Shown: positions 1 to 9,910 of the stretch, one piece after another
Position numbering within the stretch: the first letter of the stretch is position 1
How the letters are laid out: each line of letters opens with the position of its first letter
NCBI GenBank assembly: GCA_964059975.1
Contig: CAXKXX010000006.1
Span: forward strand, 1 to 64,000
Direction of reading: 5' to 3'
From: CAXKXX01 sp964059975
GTDB taxonomy: Bacteria > Pseudomonadota > Gammaproteobacteria > Enterobacterales > Enterobacteriaceae
Length of the DNA: 64,000 nt
Notes under the pieces: generated by a model
What the model saw: only the letters and a program-made list of their open reading frames with translations
What the model was told of the DNA's origin: nothing
Databases searched by the model: none
Position numbers and translations under genes: made by a program

Positions 1-150
1 TTTTAAAGTAATCCTTTTGTATTAATTAGTAAGGAAAATATTCTAGGAGAAAAAAGAAGATTTAAAATTATCGCTGTACGCCCTTTCTGGGCATATCAAT
101 AATGTGCATTAATTGGGGCTGATGAGTAGAAGGAGTGATGTTGTAGACAA

Positions 151-184
151 GCATGACGCAGAAAAATCTTTTTCTGCGTCATGC
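151..184. repeat. perfect 16-bp inverted repeat, 2-nt loop
   Basis: The arms 151-166 and 169-184 are exact reverse complements around TC. The inner part of the stem is A5/T5. It lies in non-coding spacer and has no following T-tract, so a role as a normal terminator is not evident. Confidence 0.85.
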
Positions 185-217
185 GGAAAAGATATCTCGT
201 GTAAAATGATAACACGA

Positions 218-393
218 CCTTCATAATCAAATTAATTTGTAAGTATGTGCTCGTTACACCGCTTTAGTGGCCCAGGTATCCTAATAATAATCAATTTGGG
301 GGCATAGACTCGAGACGATACGCCTTTTTACAAAGGCACATAAAGTCCGTAAGTGCACTTTTTTAGAAATAAAGACCCCTTCCTGAATGAGAA
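218..393 (+). repeat. left arm of 176-bp inverted repeat flanking ssb
   Basis: This segment is the reverse complement of 1697-1872. By hand alignment there are 2 mismatches in 176 positions and no gap. It encodes nothing I recognise. It contains a small internal hairpin (GCCTTT/AAAGGC). Such identity inside decaying spacer points to recent duplication or ongoing gene conversion. Confidence 0.92.
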
Positions 394-1063
394 TTCAGAT
401 TAATTGAAAAATCACTGATACATATGTACGTGTGGATTACTCCTATTTAATCTCAAAATATTTTATTTTGATCTTAATATATTATCTATTTCTAGTTTCA
501 TTTTTACCAAATTTATATGCGTTCAGTAATCATTAAATTTCATTACTTAATAAAAATATGTTTTTCAAAATAAGTAATAATACTTAGATTTATTTTATAG
601 ATAAAAAATTTTCTACGAATATTGTTTATTAAAATACGCAATAAATAAAAATGCTAAAAATTTTAAGTAATTTATTTTTTAATTAATAGAAATGAGTATT
701 TCTTAGTATTTAATTCTAGTAAAAAATATTCTAATAGCTATGTAAATAATAAGGCATACTATTCAATGTGTCAGTTTTTAAAGAATCGCAACCAGATAAG
801 ATATGCATCACAAAATATATAAGGCGAAACCTAGAAGAAAGATTCTAAAAGTTTAGTGGTACTTCATTTATTCTTTTTGGGGCGGCACGCCAACTTACTA
901 ATGTTGACGCTACCCCCAGGATTTCAGTCTATCTGAAGCTATTTCTGTATGTTTAGTCTGTATTTAGAGACCGGTTGTTTATGACCAACTTTTGAGATAA
1001 AATTGAGTTACTACCATGGATAATATATTTGTACTTTAGGTGATCTAATGACTTTTCATCGAC

Positions 1064-1588
1064 TTAAAATGGAATATCATCATCGAAGTCTATTAGCGAC
1101 TCGTGGCTCGTGGGCGAGCTCAAATTGTTCTGAGACGCCCGTTCAGTATGGTTGCTACTGAACGTACTGCTATTTTGCGATTTCTGAGGTAGTTGATTCC
1201 AAGACGTTTGATTAGTGCCTACCGCAGCGCCGCCCGCCTGTCTCCCCCCCAGCATCTGCATGGAGCCTCCAATATTAACTACGACCTCAGTAGTATATTT
1301 TTCTACGCCCGCCTGATCGGTCCACTTCCGCGTTTGAAGGGACCCTTCGATATACACCTGTGAGCCTTTTCTCAAATATTCTCCGGCTATTTCCGCAATT
1401 TTACCAAATAATACCACGCGGTGCCACTCGGTTTTTTCTTTCTGTTCGCCACTCGACTTGTCACGCCAACTCTCGGAAGTTGCTAAGGTAATATTAGCCA
1501 CTGCCCCTCCGTTGGGCATATAACGAATTTCTGGATCTTGACCTAAATTCCCAATTAGAATTACTTTATTAATACCTCTGTGGGCCAT
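1064..1588 (-). CDS. ssb: single-stranded DNA-binding protein
   Basis: SSB coats single-stranded DNA as a homotetramer during replication, recombination and repair, and recruits partner proteins through its acidic tail. The 174-aa product matches the E. coli protein (178 aa) over the whole OB fold (about residues 1-112, beginning MAHRGINKVILIGNLGQDPE). A shortened Gln/Ser/Asn-rich linker follows, and the canonical tail DFDDDIPF is intact. The ATG at 1588 is preceded by a perfect AGGAGG on the minus strand. The divergent partner uvrA of E. coli is not present here. The gene sits alone within the loop of a 176-bp inverted repeat, so recombination between the arms would flip it. Confidence 0.97.
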   Translation of the reverse strand: MAHRGINKVILIGNLGQDPEIRYMPNGGAVANITLATSESWRDKSSGEQKEKTEWHRVVLFGKIAEIAGEYLRKGSQVYIEGSLQTRKWTDQAGVEKYTTEVVVNIGGSMQMLGGRQAGGAAVGTNQTSWNQLPQKSQNSSTFSSNHTERASQNNLSSPTSHESLIDFDDDIPF

Positions 1589-2840
1589 AAGCGTCCTCCT
1601 GATGATTTATTTTTAAAAAGTAAAATTAAGTAAGCCTAGCGCTGTGTTTAAAACACTACCTGTTTGGGGCGTTCACCACATATTTTATGCTGAACCTTCT
1701 CATTCAGGAAGGGGTCTTTATTTCTAAAAAAGTGCACTTACGGACTTTATGTGCCTTTGTAAAAAGGCGTATCGTCTCGAGTCTATGCCCCCACATTGAT
1801 TATTATTAGGATACCTGGGCCACTAAAGCGGTGTAACGAGCACATACTTACAAATTAATTTGATCATGAAGGTGATATTATGACTATCTTTAGTATTAGT
1901 ATTGCTATCTTTATGCTCTTTTCTGTCGGTCAAGGTTTGTTCTGAAAGAATCAGATAGCTTTATAATCTAGAACAGCTCTCTATTTAATTTATTAATTAA
2001 CATTATACTACTTAAATCATTGCCCTACTGCGTTTTTGTTCTATTGAACTAAGTCACGACTTAATTCATATTATTCCATTTTCGTCTCATTAGTACCTGT
2101 TAATAAATTATGGTCTATGGCTATACATACAAGGATTAACTATGATTTTTGTTATAACTAGATCTAAATGCATACCTGCATGTATTAGTACATCTACACC
2201 TATATACACTAAATCGTTTTTTCTATGACAAATTTCGTCCTACAAGCGTTTCTCGTAGAGTATTACAGCAGTGTATGGAGGGAGATTATGTTTTCCGATA
2301 ACGTCGTTAATCATTCCATGAGTAGCCCCAATGATCGTGAGGTAGGGAAAGATCCTATCATGATGTGATGCACATGTTAGAGGAGCCTATTAATTCTTAA
2401 ACCTCGGAATCAAAACTTAGTCTATATCAAATAGTCAATAAACTTGTTAGTGATTAATATTATTAGAAGAAGTGCATAAATTTAAAGCCAAAAATATTAT
2501 TGCAGTCTCATGCTATAATTTTTATGTTACTCGTCTATTCTAGACACCCACTCTAGTTACTTTTAGGCCCGTGTCTATTATGGACCCCAAGAGTCTCTAC
2601 ACATAGTTGCATTCTAAAAAGGAATAAAATAGTATTGTCCACATTATCTTGATATTTATGCTTCATAATATAGCTTATTTATATAGAATACTAGACCTGA
2701 TGTTTTATGGTCAGTGAGAGACTGACCATCGAGCCTATTATTCATGTATTCAATAAACTATAGTATTTATAAAACTAGGCTTTTATTAATTAAATTCAGG
2801 AAGAATCTAAATATTAAAGTCCCAAATTTTATCGAATTTC
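1589..2840. other. spacer between ssb and plsC
   Basis: It contains the right repeat arm (1697-1872). Two very short reading frames have plausible Shine-Dalgarno sequences: 1880-1945 (21 codons, hydrophobic) and 2288-2368 (26 codons, after GGAGGGAG). Neither resembles a protein I know. They may be decayed gene starts. Otherwise the spacer is AT-rich and stop-filled. Confidence 0.6.
1697..1872 (-). repeat. right arm of 176-bp inverted repeat flanking ssb
   Basis: This is the reverse complement of 218-393 with two substitutions (near 1864 and near 1795). The arms are separated by about 1.3 kb containing ssb and its promoter region. Confidence 0.92.
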
Positions 2841-3599
2841 TCATGCTGACTGAGATGGCGTATTATTGATGTTCTTAATAGTATGACATCCGGCAACCTC
2901 TGCATCTAGCTGAGCAATTTTCTTTGCCATTAGATCATGACAATAAGACGCTAGCTTACGCGCATCCTTCTTACCGTAGCTGCTAGTATCGATTGGTTTT
3001 AACATTTCCACGATCACCTGACCATTATTCCAGCGATTAAGATTAATTTTCCCGCTAGTAGTTGAGGCACAGATAGGTACGATCGGAACCCTAGCGGAGA
3101 TGGATGCATGAAATGCGCCAGTTTTAAATGGCATAAGGCCGCGTCCTCGACTACGAGTACCTTCCGGAAACATCCAGATCGAAATGTCTCTTTTTTTAAA
3201 CTGTTCTACCACTAGAGCGATGGTACTATGTGCTTTAGCATGATTATTACGATCAATTAACAGATTACCGCTCAGCCAATAGAGTGGTCCGAAAAAAGGA
3301 ATCCATAGCAGATTTTTTTTACCAACAATAACCGTGCGTGGCTGTACGATGTTAGCTACTGTCACCATATCATAATTATTCTGGTGATTAGCAATGTAAA
3401 TACAGCTGTCATTATGAGCTTCCCTATCGGGTACTCGGACTACTACTTTAAGGCCAAACAAGGTTGACATTCGGCCAAAAATATGACCGAACGTTGCTGC
3501 ATGACGGGGGTTTCGTGGACTAAATAGGCAGTATCCGATGCCAAAGATACACACGCACATGCAATAAAAAGTGGCAATAAAAACACGCAAAATTAACAA
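2841..3599 (-). CDS. plsC: 1-acyl-sn-glycerol-3-phosphate acyltransferase
   Basis: PlsC adds the second acyl chain to lysophosphatidic acid, giving phosphatidic acid at the inner membrane. The 252-aa product (E. coli 245 aa) has an N-terminal hydrophobic helix (about residues 2-25), the catalytic NHX4D motif as NHQNNYD, the FPEGTRS motif and the later VPIVPI block. The start is TTG at 3599: the alignment with E. coli PlsC begins there, and GAGG lies 7 nt upstream at 3607-3610, so a weak initiation codon is likely. parC and ftsP, its E. coli neighbours, are absent, so it stands alone between two non-coding gaps. Confidence 0.95.
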   Translation of the reverse strand: MLILRVFIATFYCMCVCIFGIGYCLFSPRNPRHAATFGHIFGRMSTLFGLKVVVRVPDREAHNDSCIYIANHQNNYDMVTVANIVQPRTVIVGKKNLLWIPFFGPLYWLSGNLLIDRNNHAKAHSTIALVVEQFKKRDISIWMFPEGTRSRGRGLMPFKTGAFHASISARVPIVPICASTTSGKINLNRWNNGQVIVEMLKPIDTSSYGKKDARKLASYCHDLMAKKIAQLDAEVAGCHTIKNINNTPSQSA

Positions 3600-4686
3600 T
3601 ATAAAACCTCATGATCATAGCGATAATCGCAGTTTAGTTTTTTTGTAGACTTTTAATGTTTTCCACTTATCACTGATATTCATAATAACTTTATTCTAGG
3701 AAGAATCGAGTTTTAAAAATAACTATTAGCGATAAACGAAAAGAAAAAGCGACCTTGTTATTTAGTACCTTAGAAGTATTTCACCGGTTCGGGATTTAAT
3801 GAATAAAATTTAGGTATTTATATAATTTTATTAGTTAATTGATTTTTCATAGTACTAAATTTGAAAATTCATTAGAAACCTTGATGATAATGTTATTTTA
3901 ATTGAAGGCGTATTTATTCTTTTAATTTTATCTCTCTAAAGCAATACCTTACAAATGTTGAATGCTAGTAAAATTGAGTCTAGGCGAGTAATAGTTGCTA
4001 TACGCTAAGTATAGAAGCTCTTAGCTTCCATAAACATCACTGATGGGTTTAATCGAAACGCTGTGACACGGGATCATTTCAATGATCAAGCTAATAAGAC
4101 GTGTAAGCGTTTTACTATGGTTAGATAGTATCGAAAATTTAAGAGCATTAATATTGGCTTCGTACATTTATTTTCTACTTATGTAGATAAAAATTTCTAG
4201 CCAATCTATTACGACTAAACGAATTAACTATTTTAAAACATTTAGTGATTCGCCGTATTAAAACTTCTGATTGAAGATCTCAAAAGGTTGCACGGATTAC
4301 GAATTAATTAGTCGATTTTATCGACTAGAGACTGGTAAAATATAGCTGCGTTTCCCTTATTGCTGCACTCTTATCTATCAAAAAGTACAGTAAATTCCTA
4401 ACTACTATTACGAACGTTTATAACCCGTATTTGCTCTAGCAAATGTAGATTTTTTATAAATCAATCACCTCGTGCTTCCGATACCTGTCAGTTTGTTCTT
4501 GAAATAGATTTGGGAGTTAATGGCATAGACTTGATAAGCGTCAGAAAAATAATACTAATGATAATGAAATACAACAGTTTAATAATCATGGCATTTTAAG
4601 AACTGAGGTTCATGACACATGGAGGACGGAAAGAATTAAATGGGGCGCAGCAGTACATAAATAACTGAGCCCCTTTTAATCACATA
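3600..4686. other. non-coding gap upstream of plsC / downstream of degQ
   Basis: degS follows degQ in E. coli and would be expected here on the minus strand, but no DegS-like reading remains visible. Only a small hairpin (7-bp arms, 4311-4327) was noted. The stretch is AT-rich with dense stops. Confidence 0.6.
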
Positions 4687-6060
4687 TTAACGCAATAGTA
4701 AATAAATGCGCTCATCGCCACGTACAACATTAAGTGCCATAATCGGCGGCACAGTCTCCAGTATTTTTCGTAGTGTCGTGATACTGTCAACCCTCTGACG
4801 ATTCATACCAATAATCATGTCACCTTTTTTTAGTCCGATCCGTGCTGCTATTGATCCTTGATCGATATCACCTACTTTCACGCCCCGTTCGCCGTTCGGA
4901 AGAGTGTCATCTATGAGGGAGACGCCAAGAAATACTGGCGCCAGAATTTCAGCGTTATCTGCACGGTTATCTTTACTGTCTGGAGTGACCGAGATCTCTT
5001 GCAATTTACCGTCGCGCAATAAGCTTATTTTGATAATTTTTCCGGGTACGGAAGTGCCAACCTTAGCTCGTAGCTCGGCTACGCTACTGACTGGCCTGCC
5101 ATTAATAGAAATAAGTATATCGCCAGCCTTAATTCCGGCTTTATCAGCGGCAGATCTTGTTAGCACTTCAGTTACAAAAGCACCACGCTGAATACTGGTA
5201 TTAAAAATATTAGCTATATCAGGTGTCATGTCACTGACCTTTATGCCTAATAGGCTTCGCCTAACTTGTCCGAATTCAATCAGTTGTTGACTAAGATTTT
5301 GAGCCATGTTACTTGGAATAGCAAAACCGATACCAATATTGCCGCCACTTGGTGCTAAAATAGCAGTGTTAATACCGATCAGTTCACCATTGAGGTTCAC
5401 TAATGCTCCTCCAGAATTACCGCGGTTAATTGAGGCATCAGTTTGGATGAAGTTTTCTAGGCCTTCTAGGTTTAGTCCGCTTCGACCGAGCGCCGAGATA
5501 ATACCAGAGGTTGCGGTCTGACCTAGACCAAACGGATTTCCAACGGCTACTGCAAAGTCGCCGACGCGTAGCTGATCTGAATCGGCTACTTTAATTTCGG
5601 TTAATCTTTTTGCCTCACTCAGTTGTAAAAGAGCGATATCTGACTGCTCATCGTAGCCAACTAGTTTAGCATCTATTTCACGTCCATCATTTAACTGTAT
5701 GTAGATTTTATCAGCATTACTGATCACATGATTATTAGTTAGAATATAACCTTTTTCGGCATTGATTATTACACCAGATCCTAATCCTTCAAATGGACGG
5801 GGGGTGGCTTGCTGATCGGGAAAGTTGAGGCCAAAAAATCGCCTGAACTCTTTAGGAAGCTGAGGATGATATTGTGATTGAATGCCTTCAATATGAATGC
5901 TAACGACGGCGGGTAGCACTTTTTCTAGCATCGGTGCTAGGCTTACCATAGGTTGATCTTGAAGGACGACTGGAATTGCTGCTTTAGACAGCTGTAATGA
6001 ACTTATGATTAGACTGATAACTGTAACTAATATACTTAAATTTAAAGATTTTTGCTTCAT
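4687..6060 (-). CDS. degQ: periplasmic serine protease DegQ (HtrA family)
   Basis: DegQ is an HtrA protease and chaperone that degrades misfolded periplasmic proteins. The 457-aa precursor (E. coli 455 aa) has a signal peptide (about residues 1-28, ending near SKAA), a trypsin-like domain with the triad H111 (TNNHVI), D141 (SDIALLQ) and S216 (RGNSGGA), and two PDZ domains (about 270-360 and 375-455). It ends IYLLLR, very like E. coli DegQ. It is closer to DegQ than DegP because it lacks DegP's long Q-rich LA loop. In E. coli degQ sits between degS and zapG-zapE-rplM. Here only degQ and rplM-rpsI survive, in the same relative orientation. Confidence 0.95.
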   Translation of the reverse strand: MKQKSLNLSILVTVISLIISSLQLSKAAIPVVLQDQPMVSLAPMLEKVLPAVVSIHIEGIQSQYHPQLPKEFRRFFGLNFPDQQATPRPFEGLGSGVIINAEKGYILTNNHVISNADKIYIQLNDGREIDAKLVGYDEQSDIALLQLSEAKRLTEIKVADSDQLRVGDFAVAVGNPFGLGQTATSGIISALGRSGLNLEGLENFIQTDASINRGNSGGALVNLNGELIGINTAILAPSGGNIGIGFAIPSNMAQNLSQQLIEFGQVRRSLLGIKVSDMTPDIANIFNTSIQRGAFVTEVLTRSAADKAGIKAGDILISINGRPVSSVAELRAKVGTSVPGKIIKISLLRDGKLQEISVTPDSKDNRADNAEILAPVFLGVSLIDDTLPNGERGVKVGDIDQGSIAARIGLKKGDMIIGMNRQRVDSITTLRKILETVPPIMALNVVRGDERIYLLLR

Positions 6061-8135
6061 TTATAGTAACTCTCTCAATACCTGCCGATAAAATATGAAT
6101 AACGCTACGAAACCGCTTGCCTTTGAAGATGTAGGATTAAAATTTGTATAAAAAGTTCAATTAAGCATTACAGAAGACCATTATGACGTTAATAGTAAGG
6201 CTATAGAAAAAATTCATATTACGGCCAGACGCTAAAGATAAAGGGTTTTAATCATGCCGCGCTGTTTGATCATGGATCCAGTCCCGAATGCAGATTCTTA
6301 GTGGCTAAACCCAATATTTTTAGGTGCACTTCATTATTATTTATTTGAAATTCTCTCAGTTGAGAGCGGAGAATACATTCTCCTAGCTTGTCTGCGTCAT
6401 TAGTGAGATGATGGGCTCTTTTCTATATATTGATACAATTCAAGATAATCATTAGTTATCCCATCAATATATTCTTTACTATATATAAAAGTAATCTGTC
6501 AATTATATGTGATCTATTTCTAATCTATCTTTTTCTTTTATTGGATTCATGCTACAAATTTTTGTTAATTTTTAAGGTTGTTAAAATACGTTCGTGTCAC
6601 TCTTAATTATTATGACGATTATTAACTTCATCAGTAGAGTGATAGAGAGGTCATAATATTTATTTTTTAAACTTGTTTTGCAAGGAATGCTTTATTTAAA
6701 AAATTTTATTATAAATATGCATTTTATTCGAACCAAACACTGAGGTGTATTTAGAAGTTCTTGAAATATAAGTCGGAGCGAGAATTATTAGTGATAATAA
6801 AATTAAGTAATTTCAGTGTTCCGCTAATATTCGCTAAAAATTTCTTATTTTTTGGAGATCGCTAACGCTAATAACTTTAAGCATACATAGAACTAGACTT
6901 ATAGAATTATTAAATAATTTAATATATAAAAATTTTTGAGGGCTCTGGAAAGATATGCGCCTTCAGTGGCTTTCAAAAGATCATAAGTGACTTTCAAATT
7001 ACCACTACTTTATGTTATTATCGCCACTTTATGTTATAGCTTTAAGGCTAACCTACGCTGTAATTGTAGGTGGTTCTGTTGTAGCAACTATTAACGCTCT
7101 AAATTATAAATTAATTATTGTGTATTTAAAAATACTTCGTGTTCAAGACCTAATAATACTGTGTTAGTAGGGGATACAATACTATTTTTAACTACCAAAG
7201 ATCATTCACTTCCTAATAATTCTAAAATTTAGACAGATGCTTGATTTGTCGATATTTTTTATACTTCAATTAACCTCAATGATCGTATCTGATTATAATC
7301 AATCTATTGATAAACGCTATATTTTTTATAAAAATTTACGTCTAGAATAACTAATCCCTGTCACTCTAAGTGAAATCTTAATATACTTAATTTTATCTAG
7401 TGCGTATAGGAGATATCTTAAAATTATTATTAAGCTAATACATTGAGCTGGAGGATAGACAAGATTTTGAGATAGCTTTTATGTTATTGAGATAGCCTTT
7501 ATGCTATTATAGTGAATAATCGAGACACCAAATAATACATTAACTATTCTACTCCCATCTGCTACATATAAAAATTAATGAAGACATGGCAGTCACCCCG
7601 GTCTATATTGCTCACGATTCGTGCCCCGTGACGTGATTCTGTACCACAGTTTATGCTAAACTCGTCGTTAATTTTGAACATGCAATGCTTGAGATATATG
7701 AAGAAAGAGCGTTTACCGCTTGAAGACTAATACCACCCATCTTATTTTGGGAGACTGAAATTGACAATCATGCTTAACTATCTTATTTGAAATAAATTTT
7801 TAATACAGTCGACTCTAGTGCATGTTCTACTAACTATTTTATTTGCCACTATCTGTATATAGCGCCTTTTATGCTTCTAGAGATACATTTTATAGATAAT
7901 CATATCGCATTTTTATGCCATTGGCGCCATAAGTAAATTTTCGGAAAGAGTGTGAATACTATTATGAAGGTAAACATTCTATTTAAAAACCGTTCGATTT
8001 TTGTTATCGACGCCTCTATAATCTTCATATCCCATATTAAATAAGGGCTCTCCAAAATTCTTACAGTGTCAGTAATTCCAATTTAAAACATTGCGCACGT
8101 CAGAAGTCGCGTAGTCATATGAGCGTAAAATATCT
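6061..8135. other. 2-kb decayed region where zapG (yhcB) and zapE lie in E. coli
   Basis: No ZapE or ZapG reading could be recovered. The region is AT-rich with stops in all frames. It holds a 12-bp direct repeat (7007-7018 and 7026-7037) and a 20-bp tandem duplication (7467-7506). One short open segment near 7050-7130 reads like a hydrophobic stretch but matches nothing I know. Confidence 0.6.
7467..7506. repeat. tandem duplication, 2 x 20 bp
   Basis: Units 7467-7486 and 7487-7506 differ at two positions, both T/C. Each begins TTGAGATAGC. It is non-coding and probably a slippage duplication. Confidence 0.85.
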
Positions 8136-8166
8136 CTGGGCGTTTAGGTGTCCACCCAACGCCCAG
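8136..8166 (+). promoter_or_regulatory. rplM leader stem-loop (candidate L13 autoregulatory site)
   Basis: The outer arms CTGGGCGTT (8136-8144) and AACGCCCAG (8158-8166) pair perfectly, with an inner GGTG/CACC stem closed by TC. The hairpin ends 23 nt before the rplM ATG. Autoregulation of rplM-rpsI by L13 through the mRNA leader is known in E. coli. That this hairpin is the binding site is inference from its position and stability. Confidence 0.5.
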
Positions 8167-8189
8167 CCAACTATCGAGTAAGCCTTTTA

Positions 8190-8618
8190 ATGAAAACTTT
8201 TACAGCTAAACCAAAAACTGCAAAGCACAACTGGTACGTCGTTGATGCAGAAAATAAAACTTTAGGACGTCTCGCTACCGAACTTGCCCGCCGACTCCGC
8301 GGTAAACATAAAGAGGAATACACTCCGCATGTAGATACCGGAGACTATATTATCGTTCTAAATGCCGAAAAAATTTCTGTAACTGGTAATAAGCGCACAG
8401 ACAAACTTTATTACCACCACACCGGCTATATAGGTGGTATTAAGCGGGCGACTTTTCAAGAAATGATCGTCCGCCGTCCTGAGCGCACTATTGAACTTGC
8501 AGTGAAAGGAATGTTACCAAAGGGCCCTCTGGGCCGAGCCATGTTCCGAAAATTAAAAGTTTATGCGGGTAATAAGCATAATCACGCAGCACAGCAACCT
8601 CAATTTTTAGGTATTTAA
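8190..8618 (+). CDS. rplM: 50S ribosomal protein L13
   Basis: L13 is an early-assembly protein of the large subunit. Starting at ATG 8190 gives 142 aa, the same length as E. coli L13, beginning MKTFTAKPKT and ending FLGI. A GTG 42 nt upstream in frame is rejected because it lies inside the leader hairpin. rpsI follows after 15 nt, so the two form the usual rplM-rpsI operon. There are no unusual residues in conserved blocks such as DAENKTLGRLATELARRLRG. Confidence 0.98.
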   Translation: MKTFTAKPKTAKHNWYVVDAENKTLGRLATELARRLRGKHKEEYTPHVDTGDYIIVLNAEKISVTGNKRTDKLYYHHTGYIGGIKRATFQEMIVRRPERTIELAVKGMLPKGPLGRAMFRKLKVYAGNKHNHAAQQPQFLGI

Positions 8619-8633
8619 GCGAGATGAATAGCA

Positions 8634-9026
8634 ATGATTGAAAATCAATACTATGGCACTGGTCGTCGTAAAAGCTCCACTGCTCGTGTTTTCATGAGGA
8701 AAGGCAGCGGAAAGATTGTAATTAATCACAAAACATTAGAGCAATATTTTGGTCGCGAAACGTCCCGAATGGTAGTACGTCAGCCTCTAGAGCTAGTTGA
8801 GGTGGATAGAAAATTAGATCTGTATATTACCGTTAAAGGTGGCGGAAGTTCTGGTCAAGCAGGAGCTATTCGTCACGGAATTACTCGTGCTCTAATAGAC
8901 TATAACGAAGCCTTACATCTCGAATTACGTAAAGCCGGATTTGTTACTCGCGATGCCCGTCGAGTCGAACGTAAGAAGGTTGGCCTACGAAAAGCTCGCC
9001 GGCGCCCTCAGTTTTCTAAACGTTAA
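8634..9026 (+). CDS. rpsI: 30S ribosomal protein S9
   Basis: S9 is a small-subunit head protein whose C-terminal tail reaches the P-site tRNA. The 130-aa product equals the E. coli length, beginning MIENQYYGTGRRKSS and ending with the essential basic tail SKR. It is co-transcribed with rplM. A clear Rho-independent terminator follows 31 nt after the stop, so transcription is unlikely to reach the dead sspA reliably. Confidence 0.98.
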   Translation: MIENQYYGTGRRKSSTARVFMRKGSGKIVINHKTLEQYFGRETSRMVVRQPLELVEVDRKLDLYITVKGGGSSGQAGAIRHGITRALIDYNEALHLELRKAGFVTRDARRVERKKVGLRKARRRPQFSKR

Positions 9027-9057
9027 TTCTGGTCAAGAAACCGGATCGATTAAAGAT

Positions 9058-9086
9058 GCCGTACGCCGAACGACGTACGGCTTTTC
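9058..9086 (+). terminator. Rho-independent terminator of rplM-rpsI
   Basis: GCCGTACG (9058-9065) pairs with CGTACGGC (9074-9081) around an 8-nt loop and is followed directly by TTTTC. Confidence 0.8.
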
Positions 9087-9102
9087 ATTATGTTCCTTAG
9101 AT

Positions 9103-9130
9103 TCGGTACGAGAGCGTGCTCTCGTACCGA
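9103..9130. repeat. perfect 13-bp inverted repeat, 2-nt loop
   Basis: The arms TCGGTACGAGAGC (9103-9115) and its complement (9118-9130) surround GT. It lies just after the rpsI terminator and before sspA, with no T-tract. Confidence 0.85.
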
Positions 9131-9337
9131 AAGCGCCAGTTCTTTTAAAAAATACAAATGATATTACTCGTACAACAGGAAGAGTCCAGCAGTCCGCAAT
9201 ACATTTTAATCTTATATGATTTTCGCGCTAATCTCTCAGATTCAGCGTTGCGTCCACGGTAATAGAGCGGTTTTATGTGGCTTAAAAGATTAACACACCT
9301 TACTATTGATAGTATTTTCTAAAAACCCGGAGGTTTA

Positions 9338-9910
9338 ATAACCGTATCAGCTAGCAAGCGTTCGCTAATGACATTATTGTTTGGATCTACCGATTATATT
9401 TAGTCATCGGGCGCTCACTCTTATTTTTCTAAAAGAAAGGCGTAGACGTTGAGATTAAGTAATTAGCAATGAACAATCTCGGGAAGACTCGATCGTCTTT
9501 AATCCATATCATGCGATTTCAATATTATCAGATCGTGAACTAGCTCTCTATAAATCCCCGATCATTATGAAATATCTTGATGAATGCCTCCCGCATCTAC
9601 CATTAATGCCGGGCCGTCCTGTTTCTCGTGAAGAAATCCGGTTAATGATCTACGTTTTGAGAAAAATTGGCGTTCGCCGATGAGAAAGATAGAGAAAAGG
9701 CGATCTGTAAGCAGTATGCGCACGTCAGAAGGTGGTGAAGAGCCTCTGGCATGCGCACCGATTTTTGGAAAACGTCTTACCTTTTGAGCACAGAGTGTGG
9801 CCTGGTATGGATACAATTTTATGCGTGTACATTTGACGAGGTCGAACCCCATTATAATAAACGTATTATAGGAATTATCTCCGAGCATGAAGTTGGAAAT
9901 TAAACGTTAG
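9338..9910 (+). pseudogene. sspA: stringent starvation protein A, degraded
   Basis: In E. coli sspA follows rpsI. Here GGAGG (9329-9333) is intact, but the start codon reads ATA (9338-9340), followed by TVSASKRSLMTLLFGSTDYI and then TAG. Downstream, several frames carry SspA pieces: KGVDVEIK, then a clean block DRELALYKSPIIMKYLDE with LPHLPLMP (about 9530-9615), then EEPLACAPIFGKR near 9740. Stops and frameshifts separate them. The likely end is the TAG at 9908. A minus-strand frame across 9565-9888 is a shadow of this remnant. SspA (RNA-polymerase-associated, glutathione-transferase-like fold) is therefore lost, recently enough to be readable. Confidence 0.85.

Larger units (their letters stand above)
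1..1063. other. AT-rich spacer downstream of ssb
   Basis: No gene is recognisable. The stretch holds a 16-bp perfect hairpin (151-184) and the left arm of a 176-bp inverted repeat (218-393), each listed separately. Roughly 430-830 is very AT-rich with stops in all frames. The left edge is cut by the window. Confidence 0.7.

Noticed and set aside
1880..1945. 21-codon hydrophobic frame after the right repeat arm
   Set aside because: Too short to support as a gene; no similarity to known small membrane proteins such as CydX.
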